Below are positions 22,397-34,008 of a stretch of 64,000 nucleotides of DNA, piece after piece. The notes beneath the pieces were generated by a model. It worked only from the letters and a program-made list of their open reading frames with translations, had not been told where the DNA came from and ran no database searches. The DNA is from Bretschneidera sinensis (taxonomy: Eukaryota; Streptophyta; Magnoliopsida; Brassicales; Akaniaceae): contig CM043698.1 of assembly GCA_023935145.1 (NCBI GenBank), positions 149,173,625 to 149,237,624 on the forward strand, read 5' to 3'. Made by a program: the position numbers and the translations under genes. How positions within the stretch are numbered: position 1 is the first letter of the stretch; each line of letters starts with the position of its first letter.

Positions 22397-23450
22397 CTAA
22401 AGAAGATCATCGTATCTAGCTGGACCAGTACTAGAGCCATTCATAGGTGGTGCTCGGTCATCCGTATCCATAGCAGTAGCTGCAGCATCTGGACCCTCGT
22501 CCTCATCACTACTATCATCCTCGTCGATTCTGATGTTCTTCTCGGCCTTTGAATAGATCATACCATCGCAGATCGTACACCCCATCTTCTTCAGCGAAGA
22601 TACGTTGATGATGTCCTCGAGACTGATGTCCTGAGCCTTGGAGGCAGAAAGATGAACTAGAAAGTGCTGGAGGATGATTGTGATGAGCATCCCATAGGGA
22701 AGACATTTGGAGTCACTTGCTTCGCCGTTTATCATGTTCGCGAGCAACATGAGGTAGATATTGAAGTAGTGCCCAGTTTTAAGGCACCAAATTAATACCA
22801 CATCCATCTTCGATAGATAGCCCTGACTCCCAAGTCTTGGGTGAATGGTCCAACTCACTATGAGATTGAATAATTTCGAGTTAAGAGGCATATCACTATA
22901 TGTGTTAAATGTAGTGGGTCGAAAGACATAGTTAGGGTCACCCCTAACTATCTAACATGCCTTCTCGTAATTGAAATTGTCTGGCCATCCGTCCAGACTC
23001 TATTGGATCCCTCCCAAGAGCTTAGTGTTGACCTCGAATTCCACACCCATTACACTAGTTCTGAACCACAGAGGCAATGAACTGGGTTTCACCAAGTTTG
23101 CATAAAACTGGTGAATTAGTCTCGGATAAAATTTATGGTGTATCTTGACTAGTGGGGTCAAGTTCATTGCGTCAAAATAAGGTCAAAGTTACCATGAAAA
23201 ATATATTCAAAGTCAATGAATCTACCCGTTATGATCTTCTTATGACGAATTACTGAGGTATAACTTTCTTTTGCAGCAGGGCTGGAGGATAAGGAGTCAT
23301 CAAGCTCTATCCTCGCTTTCTTGCTTGAGAAGCCTGCAAGTCCCTTCCCTTTCTAGTTCGGAGCCGTAGATTTGGCGAACCTTGGCCTAGTAGGCGTGTG
23401 AGGTCTCCCAACTATGGTCTTAATGCAGATTCTCTCGGATATTTTGGAGA
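22397..23450 (-). pseudogene. Copia Y third ORF, envelope-like / putative plant transposon domain
   Basis: The longest open part, 164 codons at 22397-22891, contains TYSDMPLNSKLFN just around its first Met, then LPYGMLITIILQHF and an acidic Asp/Glu tail. Upstream in the minus direction the same protein continues in broken frames (YPRLIHQFYANLV near 23100, IITGRFIDFEY near 23220). A CAG-to-TAG change near 22953 and frameshifts interrupt it. Such ORFs sit between pol and the 3' LTR in SIRE/Maximus elements and are often labelled envelope-like, although envelope function in plants is unproven. No transmembrane segment is obvious in the open part. Confidence 0.6.
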
Positions 23451-23654
23451 AAAAGTGTTTTTTGAGAGAAAGGGAGATTTTGGTGGAAATTGGAGATTTC
23501 AACCATAGAAAGTTGAAATAATTGGTATGAAGGTGTAGATCAAGGTGTTTATGAAGTGTTTTGAGGAGTTTTTGGTCAAAATGATGAGATTTTTTAGAGA
23601 GAGAAAACTTAGGATTTCAAAAATAACATGAAAATCTGAAAAATCTAAAAAGAT

Positions 23655-23962
23655 TATTTATAAAATCGCGATACTAGTCGACTGGGTTAGGGCACTAGTC
23701 GATTGTGTCTTTTGCAGATTTGAAAATTTTTAACATACCATTCAACTGGATTGGAACACCAGTTGATTGGGTTAATTGGCAGAGAAACCCCAATCGACTG
23801 GGTTATTCATACCAATCGACTGAGTAGTTAACTGAAATTCAAAAAATGGCTCCAAACAATATCTTGGTCTACTAGCCGACTAGTATGGACTTACTAGTCG
23901 ACTGGGTAATTAGGCAGTAACTTACCAGTCGACTGAGATAGACTTACCAGTTGATTGGACCC
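23655..23962 (-). promoter_or_regulatory. Palindrome cluster plus TATA box upstream of Copia Y ORF3
   Basis: About ten variants of CCAGTCGACTGG lie between 23672 and 23962; three keep the perfect core AGTCGACT. On the minus strand a TATAAATA box (23655-23662) comes directly after the cluster, followed by about 200 bp of CT-rich leader-like sequence and then ORF3. The LTRs show the same order: palindromes, TATA, leader. I infer a possible internal promoter for ORF3. Only the motifs themselves are seen directly. Confidence 0.45.
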
Positions 23963-24105
23963 TTAAAAGAAAACTTTCAATTTTAAGTCTTAGCATGAAA
24001 TTTGTTTATCTATGCCATCTTGAGTGAGGAAAATATTAAATAAGGTTTAAGGTTTAATACTTATTTACTAGATGTCAAGTATGCAAATGATGAATGATGA
24101 TGTAA

Positions 24106-26523
24106 TCAAGCATACAGTTTATCATAATCTAACAATCCCATTAACAGTCTAATTTTGCAGAAACTACCTTCACTTAGAGGTTTTGTAAGAATGTCAGCTA
24201 TTTGATCTTCTAAAGGTATGAATTCTAGTCTTATATCATCTTTTTTAGCATGGTGGTTTCTTAAGAAATGATGTCTAATTTCTATGTGTTTGGTTCTTGA
24301 GTGCTGAATAGGGTTTTTGGTTAAGTTGATAGCACTTGTATTATCGCAATGTATTGGGATACTTTTAAAATTCATGCCATAATCTTCTAGTTGTTGTTTC
24401 ATTCATAATACTTGGGTACAACAACTTTCAGCTGCTACGTATTTCGTCTCGGTGGTTGATAGTGCGACAGAGTTTTGTTTCTTGGAAAACCAAGAGGTTA
24501 ACATTTCACCTAAGAATTGGCATGTTCCACTTGTGCTTTTTCTATCTAACCTACACCCCACAAAGTCAGCATCTGAATATCCTACAAGCTCAAAAGATAA
24601 ATCTCTAGAGTACCATAATCCTAGGGTTTGAGTTCCTTATAGATATCGAATGATTCTTTTTACTACAACTACATGTGATTCCTTAGGATTAGCCTGAAAT
24701 CTAGCACACATGCATACACTAAACATTATATCAGGTCTACTTGCAGTTAAATAAAGTAAAACTCCTATCATGCTTCTATAATATTTAGTATCTACACACT
24801 TACCTCATTCATCAAGATCAAGTTTTGTAGATGTGCTCATAGGAATACCAAGTGTATTTTGAGCTTTCCATCCTGAACCTCTTTAGTAGGTCTTTAGTGT
24901 ATTTTGATTAATTGATGAAGATGCTTCCTTTCAATTATTTAATTTGAAGTCCAAGGAAGTAGGTAAGCTCTCCCATCATCCTAATTTCAAATTCACCTTG
25001 CATGAACTTGGCAAACTCTTGATACATAGATTCATTAGTAGTACCAAATATAATATCATCAACATATATTTGGACTAGTAGAGTGTCATTTTTGTGAGTT
25101 TTTGTGAAGAAAGTTATGTCTATTTTACCTCTTACAAAGTTATTGTTAATAAAAAATTTGCTTAGTCTTTCATAACATATTTTGGAGCTGCTTCAACCCA
25201 TATAGAGCTTTAGAAAGCTTATAGACATGATTTGGAAGACTAAGATTTTCAAATCCAAGAGGTTGCTCAACATATACTTCTTCTTCTATAAAGCCATTTA
25301 AAAAGACACTTTTTACATGCATTTGAAATAATTTGAATTTGTTAAAGCATACAAAGGCTAATAATATTCGAATAGCTTCTAATTTTGCGACGGGAGCATA
25401 GATCTCATCAAAGTCTATTCATTCTTCTTGATTATATCCCTTAGCAACTAGTCTAGCATTGTTTGTAGTCACTATTCCATTTTCATCCATCTTATTTCTA
25501 AATATCCATTTAGTTCTTATTATTGTATGATTCTTTGGTCTTGGAACTAGATTTTATACATTGTTTCTTTCAAATTGATTTATTTCTTTTTGCATGATAA
25601 TTATCCAATCATTATCTTTTTCGGCTTCTACAAATGTTTTAGGTTCTATATGAGACAAATAAGCTACATAGTTGCAAGTGTTTCTAATTGAGAACGAGTT
25701 CTTACCCCTTGTGAAGGATTACCAATCACTTGATCGATTGGATGATAATTTACATACCTCTAATCTTTGGGAAGACTATCCTCTTGTTGACTTGTAGATG
25801 GTTGGTCCAATTTGAGAGTTTTCATCTCTTGATTCATTTGAGGTGGGCTCTAATTTGGGTCAACAATGGGAGTAGTTGTCTCCGTTCTTGGAACGAAATC
25901 TGCATCATCATTGAGAGAAACTTATCTACTACTAATTGGGTTAGACTCATCAAGGGCTACATGTACAGACTCTTCTACCACTAGAGTTCTCTTACAGAAG
26001 ACTCTATAAGCTTTACTAGAGGTTGAATATCCTAAGAATATCCCTTCATCGGTCTTTGAGTCAAATTTACCCAAGTTAATTTTGTTGTTATTTAGGATAA
26101 AGCATTTACAACCAAAGGTATGAAAATAAGAAATATTAGGCTTTCTAACTTTCCATAATTCATAAGGAGTTTTGTCAAGCATAGGCCTAATTAAAATTCT
26201 ATTCAAGATATAGCAAGAAGTGTTTACTGCTTCCGCCCAAAAGTATTTTGGTAAGCTATTTTCACAAAACATTGTTCTTCCAAATTTTTCTAGAACTCTA
26301 TTTTTCCTTTCAACAACTCCATTTAGTTGAGGAGTTCTAGGAGCTAAAAAGTTGTGATCAATTCAATTTTCATCACAAAATTTTGAAAAACTTTGGTTTT
26401 CAAATTCTTTTCTGTAATCGCTTCTAATGCTTGAAATACAAATTCTTTTTTCCATTTTGAACATTTTTTTACAAAAGTTTTCAAATCCTTTGAAGGCTTC
26501 ATCCTTGTAAGCAATAAAGATAA
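24106..26523 (-). pseudogene. Copia Y pol, 3' part (integrase C-terminus, RT, RNase H)
   Basis: Read leftwards: the integrase core end and C-terminal region (KYFWAEAVNTSCYILNRIL and TPYELW, 25922-26272), reverse transcriptase with catalytic YVDD at 25055-25066, and RNase H ending at 24106 (HCDNTSAINLTKNP, then HIEIRHHFLRN and ADILTKPLS). Stops and frameshifts occur throughout, so no active enzyme is made. The right edge at 26519-26523 is the GATAA target of the Gypsy insertion; the reading continues at 43606. Confidence 0.85.
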
Positions 26524-28880
26524 TGTAACGACCCATCCCAGGTTGGCCACCCCTGGACGGTGTCATCACATTTTGAAAATCCAAGCACGACACATATATG
26601 CAACAATAAATATAATACTACAAGATTTTTTTTTTTTTTTTTTACAGGAGAGGTAAACATGTCTGATATTCACTTAAACATAAAATACATAAATGCATGA
26701 ATATTTACAATAAAATTTTTACAAGTCTTTAACTCGATTGTCTGAGGATATTAACACGTACTTGGCTTACAGAAAAAAGATCTCGACTGATTCTCAACCC
26801 ACCAGACTATTTATCTTGACTGCTACCTGAAATTATTAAACAGTGAGGAGTGAGCTTCACAAGCTCAGCGAATTAAATTTACTAAAAGTATTCCAAATTC
26901 CATCAATAATCCTTTAATATTAAAAATTATTTATCGCATAACCTGATGACAACTTTCTACTATCAATCTCTTCTTCTCAATCATTGGTTCACCTTAAGAC
27001 TATCAATTTTTTTTTTTCCTAATTTCCTCGTAATGAGGTTCATATCAAAAAGTCCATCATTTAGATAATTCTTATCACTGTCTTTTTATATGAAACTCAA
27101 CCTTCTATAATTAAATTCACAAAAAGTATCACATCTCAACATCTCGAAAATCTCATCATTATAGCTGTCTCTTTTTATGAGACCCAACCATCTATAATTT
27201 AATTCACAATTAATATACCACAACTCAGCATCTCAAATAATGCAATGATAATTAAAACAGATGCAGATGCATGAATGATTATGATGGGAACGTCTTCCCA
27301 CCTGTCGACAGGTTATTATTATCTTAGACCGGCTGCCCTCCCGGTTCTTTTATTCTCATCAGACCGGCTGCCTTCCCGGTTAATTCCAGCATATACCGGC
27401 TGTCACGGTTTTCACTTTTCATCCCAGCATATACCGGCTGTCACGGTTTTTATTTTTTCATCCCAGCATATACCGGCTGTCACGGTTATTTCATTAGACC
27501 GACTGCCTTCCCGGTTCTTTTGGTTATATTATTTAATGCATATGTACATGACCAATGATATGAAACAGTAATATAAAAAAAATATAAAGATTCAAAACTA
27601 CTTAATTTGACTATTCTAATTATCCACAAATTTTATCTAACAAAGTTTCTTTAAAATTTCTTACATTCAATCATCCAGATTTTTATTCAAATTATAAAAA
27701 TTCCACAGGATTCTTCTCTACCCAAATCACATCAAATAATTCATTAAAGTCTGTCCAGATCCACTAAATTTCATCTCAACTTGTCCATCAGAATTTGTCG
27801 AAATCCACTAAAATTCATCTTAAATCATCCATAAAAATTTAACAAGATCCACTAAAATTCATCTCGTCATAATTCGTATTAAAACATCTATAGATCTCAT
27901 CAATAATTTATTTATTGCTTTTATCCTCAAATAAACTTATGATTTTCAAAAATATCATTTCTCACCAAAATATTTCTACCTGGTCAAATTTCCTATCATA
28001 CCCATAAATCAATTTTACATCTATCACCCTAGCATACTTTAATAATTAATTTTAATAATATCACCAAATAATTGATTTTTATTTAGACTACTAAGAGTAA
28101 ATCCAACTCACCACGTAGTACTTTAAAGCTACTCGTGGGCCACCTCTTTGCCTTTCCCGATCTTCCTCGAATTTTCTCCTGATTGTTGACTACCAACACC
28201 TGACATAATATTGGAATTTAAATTTCTTATTATTTCTTCTTTTCTTCATAAACTACACAGTTTGAAAATTTTCTATTTTAACCTCCGAAACTTTCATAAA
28301 TGATAAAATAACATTACCTTATTACCTTCTGCTATTTTGATAGCTTCCAAAAATATTTTTGAAAATACTCTCAAAATCTTGTTCCTTCCACCTTTCTATA
28401 AATTTCCAAGTGTTTTAAGAACACAGATGAAATATTTGGAACTAATCAAAAATTCTTTCGCGTTCCCTTCATAAACCTCTCGTACTCAATATATAAGAGA
28501 GCTTGGCTGCAAAATTTCAGCAGCTCCCTCCTTCAATAGTCTCCATGATTTGGAGATAATGGCATAATAATTACAAAAACATCATGATGGCTAAAGAAAA
28601 CATCATGATTAGAAAACAAAATCATTATATTGTTTTTCTTTTTCTTTTTCTTTATTCTCCACTTCCACACTAAACAACAAACACTTAGATAAAATAATTC
28701 CACCCAAAAATTGCTTTCTTGGTGGCTGCCCCGAGTACTGTTCAAAGTTGACTTTTTTTTTTTTTTTTGCTTTTCAACCTTGGTCTCCAGAAATCTTCAT
28801 TCAGCCATTCAGGGATTTAACTCTTTGTCATATTGATAAAAATATACACTTACCCAACTTTTTAAAATACGGATATTACA
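26524..28880 (-). repeat. Gypsy LTR 1 (outer left, 3' LTR of copy 1)
   Basis: 2357 bp. Minus-strand TATA box TATATATT at 28488-28495, about 390 bp from the LTR start. A T run of about 21 near 26621-26641. Six small GC-rich hairpins at 27301-27517. Private differences from the other LTRs include AATATAATACTACAAG near 26608. Confidence 0.92.
27301..27517. repeat. Hairpin array in Gypsy LTR 1
   Basis: Starts with the perfect palindrome CCTGTCGACAGG (27301-27312). Six units follow, three of type ACCGGCTGCCTTCCCGGT and three of type ATACCGGCTGTCACGGTT, each able to fold into a 4-5 bp stem. It lies about 1 kb downstream of the TATA box, so it should be part of the transcribed leader (R/U5). Confidence 0.75.
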
Positions 28881-28929
28881 ATTCTACCCACCTTAAAAAA
28901 ATTTCGTCCCCGAAATTTCCTTGTTGAAA
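28881..28929 (-). other. Polypurine tract region, Gypsy copy 1
   Basis: Minus-strand AAGGTGGGTAGAAT directly abuts the LTR, the expected place for the polypurine tract that primes plus-strand DNA synthesis. The same sequence is found at 36243-36291. Confidence 0.75.
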
Positions 28930-31899
28930 TCAAGTAAAGAGTTGGGGATAATCCTTCCTCATTATTGCTTCATGTTCCCACGTGATTTCTTCAACATCTT
29001 TATTGCGCCATAATACTTGAATCAAAGGAATAACTTTATTGCGTAAGACTTGCTCTTTTCTGTCTAGGATTCTGACTGGGGCTAGCATAATAGTCAAGTC
29101 CTTCTGAATTTCTATCGCTTGATTCGTGATATCATTGGACTCATCGTGCAAGTACTTCCTCAGTAGTGACACATGAAAAACATTATGTAATTGCCTTAAT
29201 TCCATAGGCAAATTCAAACGATATGCTACGGGTCCAATTCTTTCGATCACCTCATAGGGCCCCATAAATCTTGGGCTCAACTTTCCCTTCTTCTTAAATC
29301 TCAACACTCCCTTCCACGGAGATATCTTCAAGAATACCCAATCACCAACTTGGAATTCAAGAGGTCGTCTTCTTTTGTCAGCATATCCTTTCTGTCTGCT
29401 CTGAGCTGCTCTGAGATTCTCCCTAACCAGTTTGATTCTTTCAGTAGTCAAGTCTATCATTTCTGGGCCATATATCTTTCTCTCTCCAACTTCTTCCCAG
29501 CATACTGGAGTTCTACACCTCCTTCCATACAAAGCTTCGAAGGGTGCCATCCCAATACTAGTTTGATACTGATTATTGTATGCAAACTCTATCAAAGGCA
29601 AGTAAGCATCCCAGCTTACTGAGAAGCTCAATACACTTGCCCTCAGCATATCTTCTAGTATTCTGATGATTCTCTCTGTCTGTCCATCTGTTTGTGGGTG
29701 AAAAGCTGTACTAAACTGTAATTGCGTACCCATAGCTTCTTGAAAACCCCTCCAAAATCTAGAAGTAAATCTAGAATCTCTATCAGACACAATAGTCAAG
29801 GGCACTCCATGTAATTTCACTATCTCTGCCACATACAACTCAGCCAACTTTTCTGGACTCCAGGTAGTTTTAATAGGAAGAAAATGTGAAGATTTAGAAA
29901 GTCTATCCATTATAACCCACACAGCATCATACCCTCTCTGGGTACGGGGAAAACCAGAGACAAAATCCATACTTACATTTTCCCATGGCCACTCAGGTAT
30001 CGGAAGAGGTTGTAATAAACCTGCTGGATGCCTATTCTCAGATTTTACCTGTTGACAAGTCAAACATTTAGCAATGTATTCTGCTACATCCCTCTTCATC
30101 CCTGACCACCAATAATTCTGTTTTAGCCCCCTGTACATCTTATTATTTCCCGGGTGCATGGAATATATCGAATCATGAGCCTCCTTTAGTATTTCTTTTC
30201 TCATCTCTTCATCATTGGGAACACAAATTCTTTGTCCCGATACTACCATACCATCATCTCTGATTCTAAACTCGGTCGGCTTCCCGCTCAACACTTCCTG
30301 CCTGATTTTCTCTATTCCCTCATCTTTACTCTGTAGCTGTAATAAACGATCAATAATAGGAGATTGAACTACCATATTTGCCATCAATGCTCCTTTATCA
30401 TTGACACTCAATTGCATCCTCATTTCTCTTAATTCTATCATCAAGCTAGTATCATGACTCTCAAAAGCAGCTAATCTCCCTGTAGCTTTTCTACTCAATG
30501 CATCTGCTACTACATTAGCCTTTCCTGGATGATAATGAATTGTACAATCATAATCACAAATTAATTCCATCCACCTCCTCTGCCTTAAATTCAACTCCTT
30601 CTGGGTTGGTAAATGCGTCAAACTTTTATGATCAGTAAAAATTTCACACTTGGCTCCATATAAATGGTGTCTCCAAATCTTCAAAGCAAAGACTATTGCA
30701 GCCAATTCTAAATCATGGGTCGGGTAATTTCTCTCATGATTCTTCAGTTGCCTAGATGCATAAGCTATAACTTTCCCATGTTGCATCAACACACATCCCA
30801 ACCCCTGATGCGACGCATCACTATAGACCACAAATCCTTCATCACCAGATGGAAGCACTAATACTGGGGCAGTAGTCAGTTTTTCTTTCAACAGTTGAAA
30901 ACTTCTCTCACACTCCTCTGACCACTTAAACTTTTCTTCTTTCCTGGTCAATGTAGTCAAAGGTCTAGCAATCATAGAAAAATTTTGAATAAATCTCCTA
31001 TAATAGCCAGCCAATCCCAAAAAGCTTCTAATTTCAGTTACATTCGTGGGTCTCTCCCAAGTCAACACTGCTTCTACTTTTTGTGGGTCAACTGCTATTC
31101 CATCTCCCGACACAATATGGCCCAAGAAGGATATTTCATTCAACCAAAACTCACATTTAGGAAATTTCGCATATAATTTCTCCTTCCTCAGGATCTCCAA
31201 CGCTATCTCCAAATGTCGCATATGCTCCTCTTCATTCTTAGAATATACTAAAATATCATCAATAAACACAATTACAAATCTGTCCAAGAATGGTTTAAAC
31301 ACCCGGTTCATAAGATCCATAAATGCCGCAGGAGCATTGGTCAACCCAAAAGGCATCACTAAGAACTCATAATGACCATAACGTGTCCTAAAAGCAGTTT
31401 TAGGTACGTCCCCCTCTTTTATCCTTAATTGATGATATCCCGACCTCAAGTCTATCTTAGAGAACACTCTAGCTCCTTGTAATTGCTCGAATAGGTCATC
31501 TATCCTGGGTAAAGGATATCTATTTTTGATTGTGATCTTATTTAATTGTCTATAATCAACACACAACCTTAATGTCCCATCCTTCTTCTTGACAAATAAC
31601 ACAGGGGCTCCCCAGGGTGATGTACTAGGTTGGATAAACTGTTTATTTAGCAACTCCTGAAGCTGAACTTTCAACTCTCTCAATTCAGCTGGTGCCATTC
31701 TATAGGGTGCTATGGATATAGGTGCTGATCCTGGAATCACTTCAATAGAAAATTCGATCTCCCTATTGGAAGGCAATCCAGACAACTCCTCAGGGAATAC
31801 ATCAGAAAAATCTTTTACCACAGAGATTTCTTCTAACTGTCTACCTTCTTTGCTAGAATCCACCACATATGCTAAATACCCCTCACAACCCTTCCTCAA
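28930..31899 (-). CDS. Gypsy copy 1 pol: RT, RNase H, integrase, chromodomain-like tail
   Basis: A 989-codon open frame. Domains: reverse transcriptase about residues 95-260 with FIDD at 212-215; RNase H about 340-460 ([12 protein letters not shown], then [10 protein letters not shown]); the integrase zinc knuckle about 595-635 ([12 protein letters not shown], then CLTCQQV); the DDE core about 645-800 ([29 protein letters not shown]); a GPY/F-type end ([18 protein letters not shown]); and a tail ([14 protein letters not shown]) like the chromodomain of Tekay-type elements. There is no ATG at its head: the frame runs on from gag past a single TAA at 31951-31953, in the same frame. Translation of pol would need readthrough or a repaired copy. 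Confidence 0.92.
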   Translation of the reverse strand: MRKGCEGYLAYVVDSSKEGRQLEEISVVKDFSDVFPEELSGLPSNREIEFSIEVIPGSAPISIAPYRMAPAELRELKVQLQELLNKQFIQPSTSPWGAPVLFVKKKDGTLRLCVDYRQLNKITIKNRYPLPRIDDLFEQLQGARVFSKIDLRSGYHQLRIKEGDVPKTAFRTRYGHYEFLVMPFGLTNAPAAFMDLMNRVFKPFLDRFVIVFIDDILVYSKNEEEHMRHLEIALEILRKEKLYAKFPKCEFWLNEISFLGHIVSGDGIAVDPQKVEAVLTWERPTNVTEIRSFLGLAGYYRRFIQNFSMIARPLTTLTRKEEKFKWSEECERSFQLLKEKLTTAPVLVLPSGDEGFVVYSDASHQGLGCVLMQHGKVIAYASRQLKNHERNYPTHDLELAAIVFALKIWRHHLYGAKCEIFTDHKSLTHLPTQKELNLRQRRWMELICDYDCTIHYHPGKANVVADALSRKATGRLAAFESHDTSLMIELREMRMQLSVNDKGALMANMVVQSPIIDRLLQLQSKDEGIEKIRQEVLSGKPTEFRIRDDGMVVSGQRICVPNDEEMRKEILKEAHDSIYSMHPGNNKMYRGLKQNYWWSGMKRDVAEYIAKCLTCQQVKSENRHPAGLLQPLPIPEWPWENVSMDFVSGFPRTQRGYDAVWVIMDRLSKSSHFLPIKTTWSPEKLAELYVAEIVKLHGVPLTIVSDRDSRFTSRFWRGFQEAMGTQLQFSTAFHPQTDGQTERIIRILEDMLRASVLSFSVSWDAYLPLIEFAYNNQYQTSIGMAPFEALYGRRCRTPVCWEEVGERKIYGPEMIDLTTERIKLVRENLRAAQSRQKGYADKRRRPLEFQVGDWVFLKISPWKGVLRFKKKGKLSPRFMGPYEVIERIGPVAYRLNLPMELRQLHNVFHVSLLRKYLHDESNDITNQAIEIQKDLTIMLAPVRILDRKEQVLRNKVIPLIQVLWRNKDVEEITWEHEAIMRKDYPQLFT

Positions 31900-31950
31900 C
31901 CATTTACTAGCAGTTAAGGCAGAAATCAGACAATTAACAAGTATTTTACG

Positions 31951-33783
31951 TTATCCCTGAAAATTAAACTCCTCCTGCCCGGGTATCCTGAACACCACAT
32001 TTTTCTTAAAACAATCTACCCATGCATGACATGCAGATAGCCAATTCATCCCTAGAATTACATCAAAATCTGTCATATCTAAAGGCAATAAATCAACCTC
32101 AAATTCTCGGTCAGCAATATTAATCACACAACTTTGATAAATTGTTCTGATAATAACCCTATCTCCAGTAGGAACCTCAACAATAATGGCATGCATCAAA
32201 GGACTAGCACTGACATCAATAGACTTCATATAATTACTAGACGCAAAAGAATGGGTTGCACCAGGATCAATCAATAATCTAGCAACCCTACCAAGGATAG
32301 ATATCATACCCATAACAACATCAGGAGTGGCTTGTGCATCCTGCTGGGTCAATGCATAGACTCTGCCATCTCTGGAATAAATCTGACTGCCACGTCCTCG
32401 CTCTGCTACAGATCCTCGACCTCTGCCCCGAACACTTCCTGATCCGCTGCCTCTCTCCATCGGTCTTCTCCGGACACTTCCAATGCTTGCTTCAACTGAC
32501 TTCCCCGCTGGACAATCTGCAGCAACATGTCCTCCCTCACCACATACAAAGCATATCTGTGTAGGGCAGTTCCGAGATAAATGCCCCATCTGATTACATT
32601 TAAAGCAAACCCTTGACTCCCGATCATAAATCAGATTTTCACTTCCCTTTGGCAGCATATTCATTCTTCTACCATAACTCCCAATCCCCATAGCCTGTCT
32701 CCCAAATCGAGGGGTCCCATTGGTATTACTCTGAGCTACTGAAGTAACAGATCTTGCTTGCCTCTGAGTCTGCCCTACCGTTCCTTGTGACAAAGAACGC
32801 CCCCTCTGGGGTGGTCTCCCACCCTGTACAGCCATACTGCTACCACCTCTAGATCCATCAAATCTAGTTCTCTTCAACCAATCCCTCCTACCTTTAAACT
32901 CTATTAAATCTCTCTCAATCTGCAATGCTTTATCTACCAGTACAGCATAATTTCCTATGCCCATGTAAGAGAGTTTAAAATGAATTTCATAGTGTAATCC
33001 GTCTAAAAATCTCTTGCATTTTCTTTCCTCCGTATTCACGAACTCGGGTACAAATCTTGACAGGGCTACAAATTTACTATCATATTCAACCACCGACAAA
33101 TTTCCCTGTTTTAGGTGGATAAATTCTCTTTCTTGTTGTGTCCGAAAAGAATCTGGAAAATACTTCGCAAAGAATTCATCCTTAAATTTATTCCAAGTCA
33201 AAGGTTGATCTATTCGTGTACTCATTCTGGGCAAAATATCCTTCCACCATTGAGAAGCCTCGCCCTCCAGCATAAACGAAGCAAAGGCAACCTTCTGTTT
33301 ATCAGACACTGGTAAAACCTCAAAATATTTTTCCACATGCTCAATCCACTGTTCAGCTTCCACCGGATTTACAGATCCTTTAAATGACTGAGGTTTAAAC
33401 TTAAGAAACCTCACGAAACAATCCCCTTGCATTTCATTTACAAATACCCCTCCATCAGGAACCTCTTGCCTCACTACCTCTGGTTCTCTTCCATTCCTTT
33501 CCTCTAATATTCTTTGCAAATTAGCAGCCCGTTCTTCGGCTGCATTTATTCTCTCTAAAGCACGGTTAAGAGCGTCTTGCAATTCATCATTTCTACTTTT
33601 AGATACTTCCCCAGCTCTACTCGTACCAGTTGCACTATCACCATGTTCCCTTGCGGGAACCACCGACTCGACTTCTTCATCTACTTCAGTCCTCCTAAAA
33701 ATTGGGGGTCTACCACGTCCCCTCTGATTTTGAACTCTACCTCTAGTTCTCGCACGACCACGTGTCATCCTCAGACTCTGCAT
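31951..33783 (-). CDS. Gypsy copy 1 gag with protease
   Basis: 610 codons. An Arg/Gly-rich start; a retrotransposon Gag domain about residues 120-270 (QWIEHVEKYFEVL, GEASQWWKDIL); two CCHC knuckles at C393-C406 and C411-C424; an Arg/Gly/Ser-rich stretch; and an aspartic protease with DPGATHSF at 506-513. It ends in TAA at 31951-31953, in frame with pol. It would package RNA and process the polyprotein. It differs from copy 2 at one place noticed (EERNG here, EEMNG there). Confidence 0.92.
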   Translation of the reverse strand: MQSLRMTRGRARTRGRVQNQRGRGRPPIFRRTEVDEEVESVVPAREHGDSATGTSRAGEVSKSRNDELQDALNRALERINAAEERAANLQRILEERNGREPEVVRQEVPDGGVFVNEMQGDCFVRFLKFKPQSFKGSVNPVEAEQWIEHVEKYFEVLPVSDKQKVAFASFMLEGEASQWWKDILPRMSTRIDQPLTWNKFKDEFFAKYFPDSFRTQQEREFIHLKQGNLSVVEYDSKFVALSRFVPEFVNTEERKCKRFLDGLHYEIHFKLSYMGIGNYAVLVDKALQIERDLIEFKGRRDWLKRTRFDGSRGGSSMAVQGGRPPQRGRSLSQGTVGQTQRQARSVTSVAQSNTNGTPRFGRQAMGIGSYGRRMNMLPKGSENLIYDRESRVCFKCNQMGHLSRNCPTQICFVCGEGGHVAADCPAGKSVEASIGSVRRRPMERGSGSGSVRGRGRGSVAERGRGSQIYSRDGRVYALTQQDAQATPDVVMGMISILGRVARLLIDPGATHSFASSNYMKSIDVSASPLMHAIIVEVPTGDRVIIRTIYQSCVINIADREFEVDLLPLDMTDFDVILGMNWLSACHAWVDCFKKNVVFRIPGQEEFNFQG

Positions 33784-33855
33784 TTAAGAATATTATTTAT
33801 TTAGATCTTCCACTTTTTAGGTTCTCATGCAGTCTACAGAATCTTAAAACCTAAT

Positions 33856-33867
33856 GCTCTGATACCA
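33856..33867 (-). other. Primer-binding site, Gypsy copy 1
   Basis: TGGTATCAGAGC on the minus strand, 4 nt inside the 5' LTR end at 33872, complementary to the 3' end of initiator-Met tRNA. Confidence 0.9.
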
Positions 33868-33871
33868 AAAT

Positions 33872-33968
33872 TGTAACGACCCATCCCAGGTTGGCCACCC
33901 CTGGACGGTGTCATCACATTTTGAAAATCCAAGCACGACACATATATGCAACAATAAAAATGATACTA

Positions 33969-34008
<40 letters not shown>

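Noticed and set aside
22397..22891. ORF3 of Copia Y as a genuine viral envelope gene
   Set aside because: No signal peptide or membrane segment is evident in the open part; only its position matches the envelope-like ORFs of SIRE/Maximus elements.
27275..27571. 98-codon plus-strand frame repeated in all three Gypsy LTRs
   Set aside because: It lies antisense in the LTR over the hairpin array; its repeat in three LTRs reflects LTR identity, not a gene.
32254..32268. Protease motif DPGATHSF in place of DSG in the Gypsy gag
   Set aside because: DPG variants are, to my knowledge, common in plant Gypsy proteases and do not by themselves mean inactivity.
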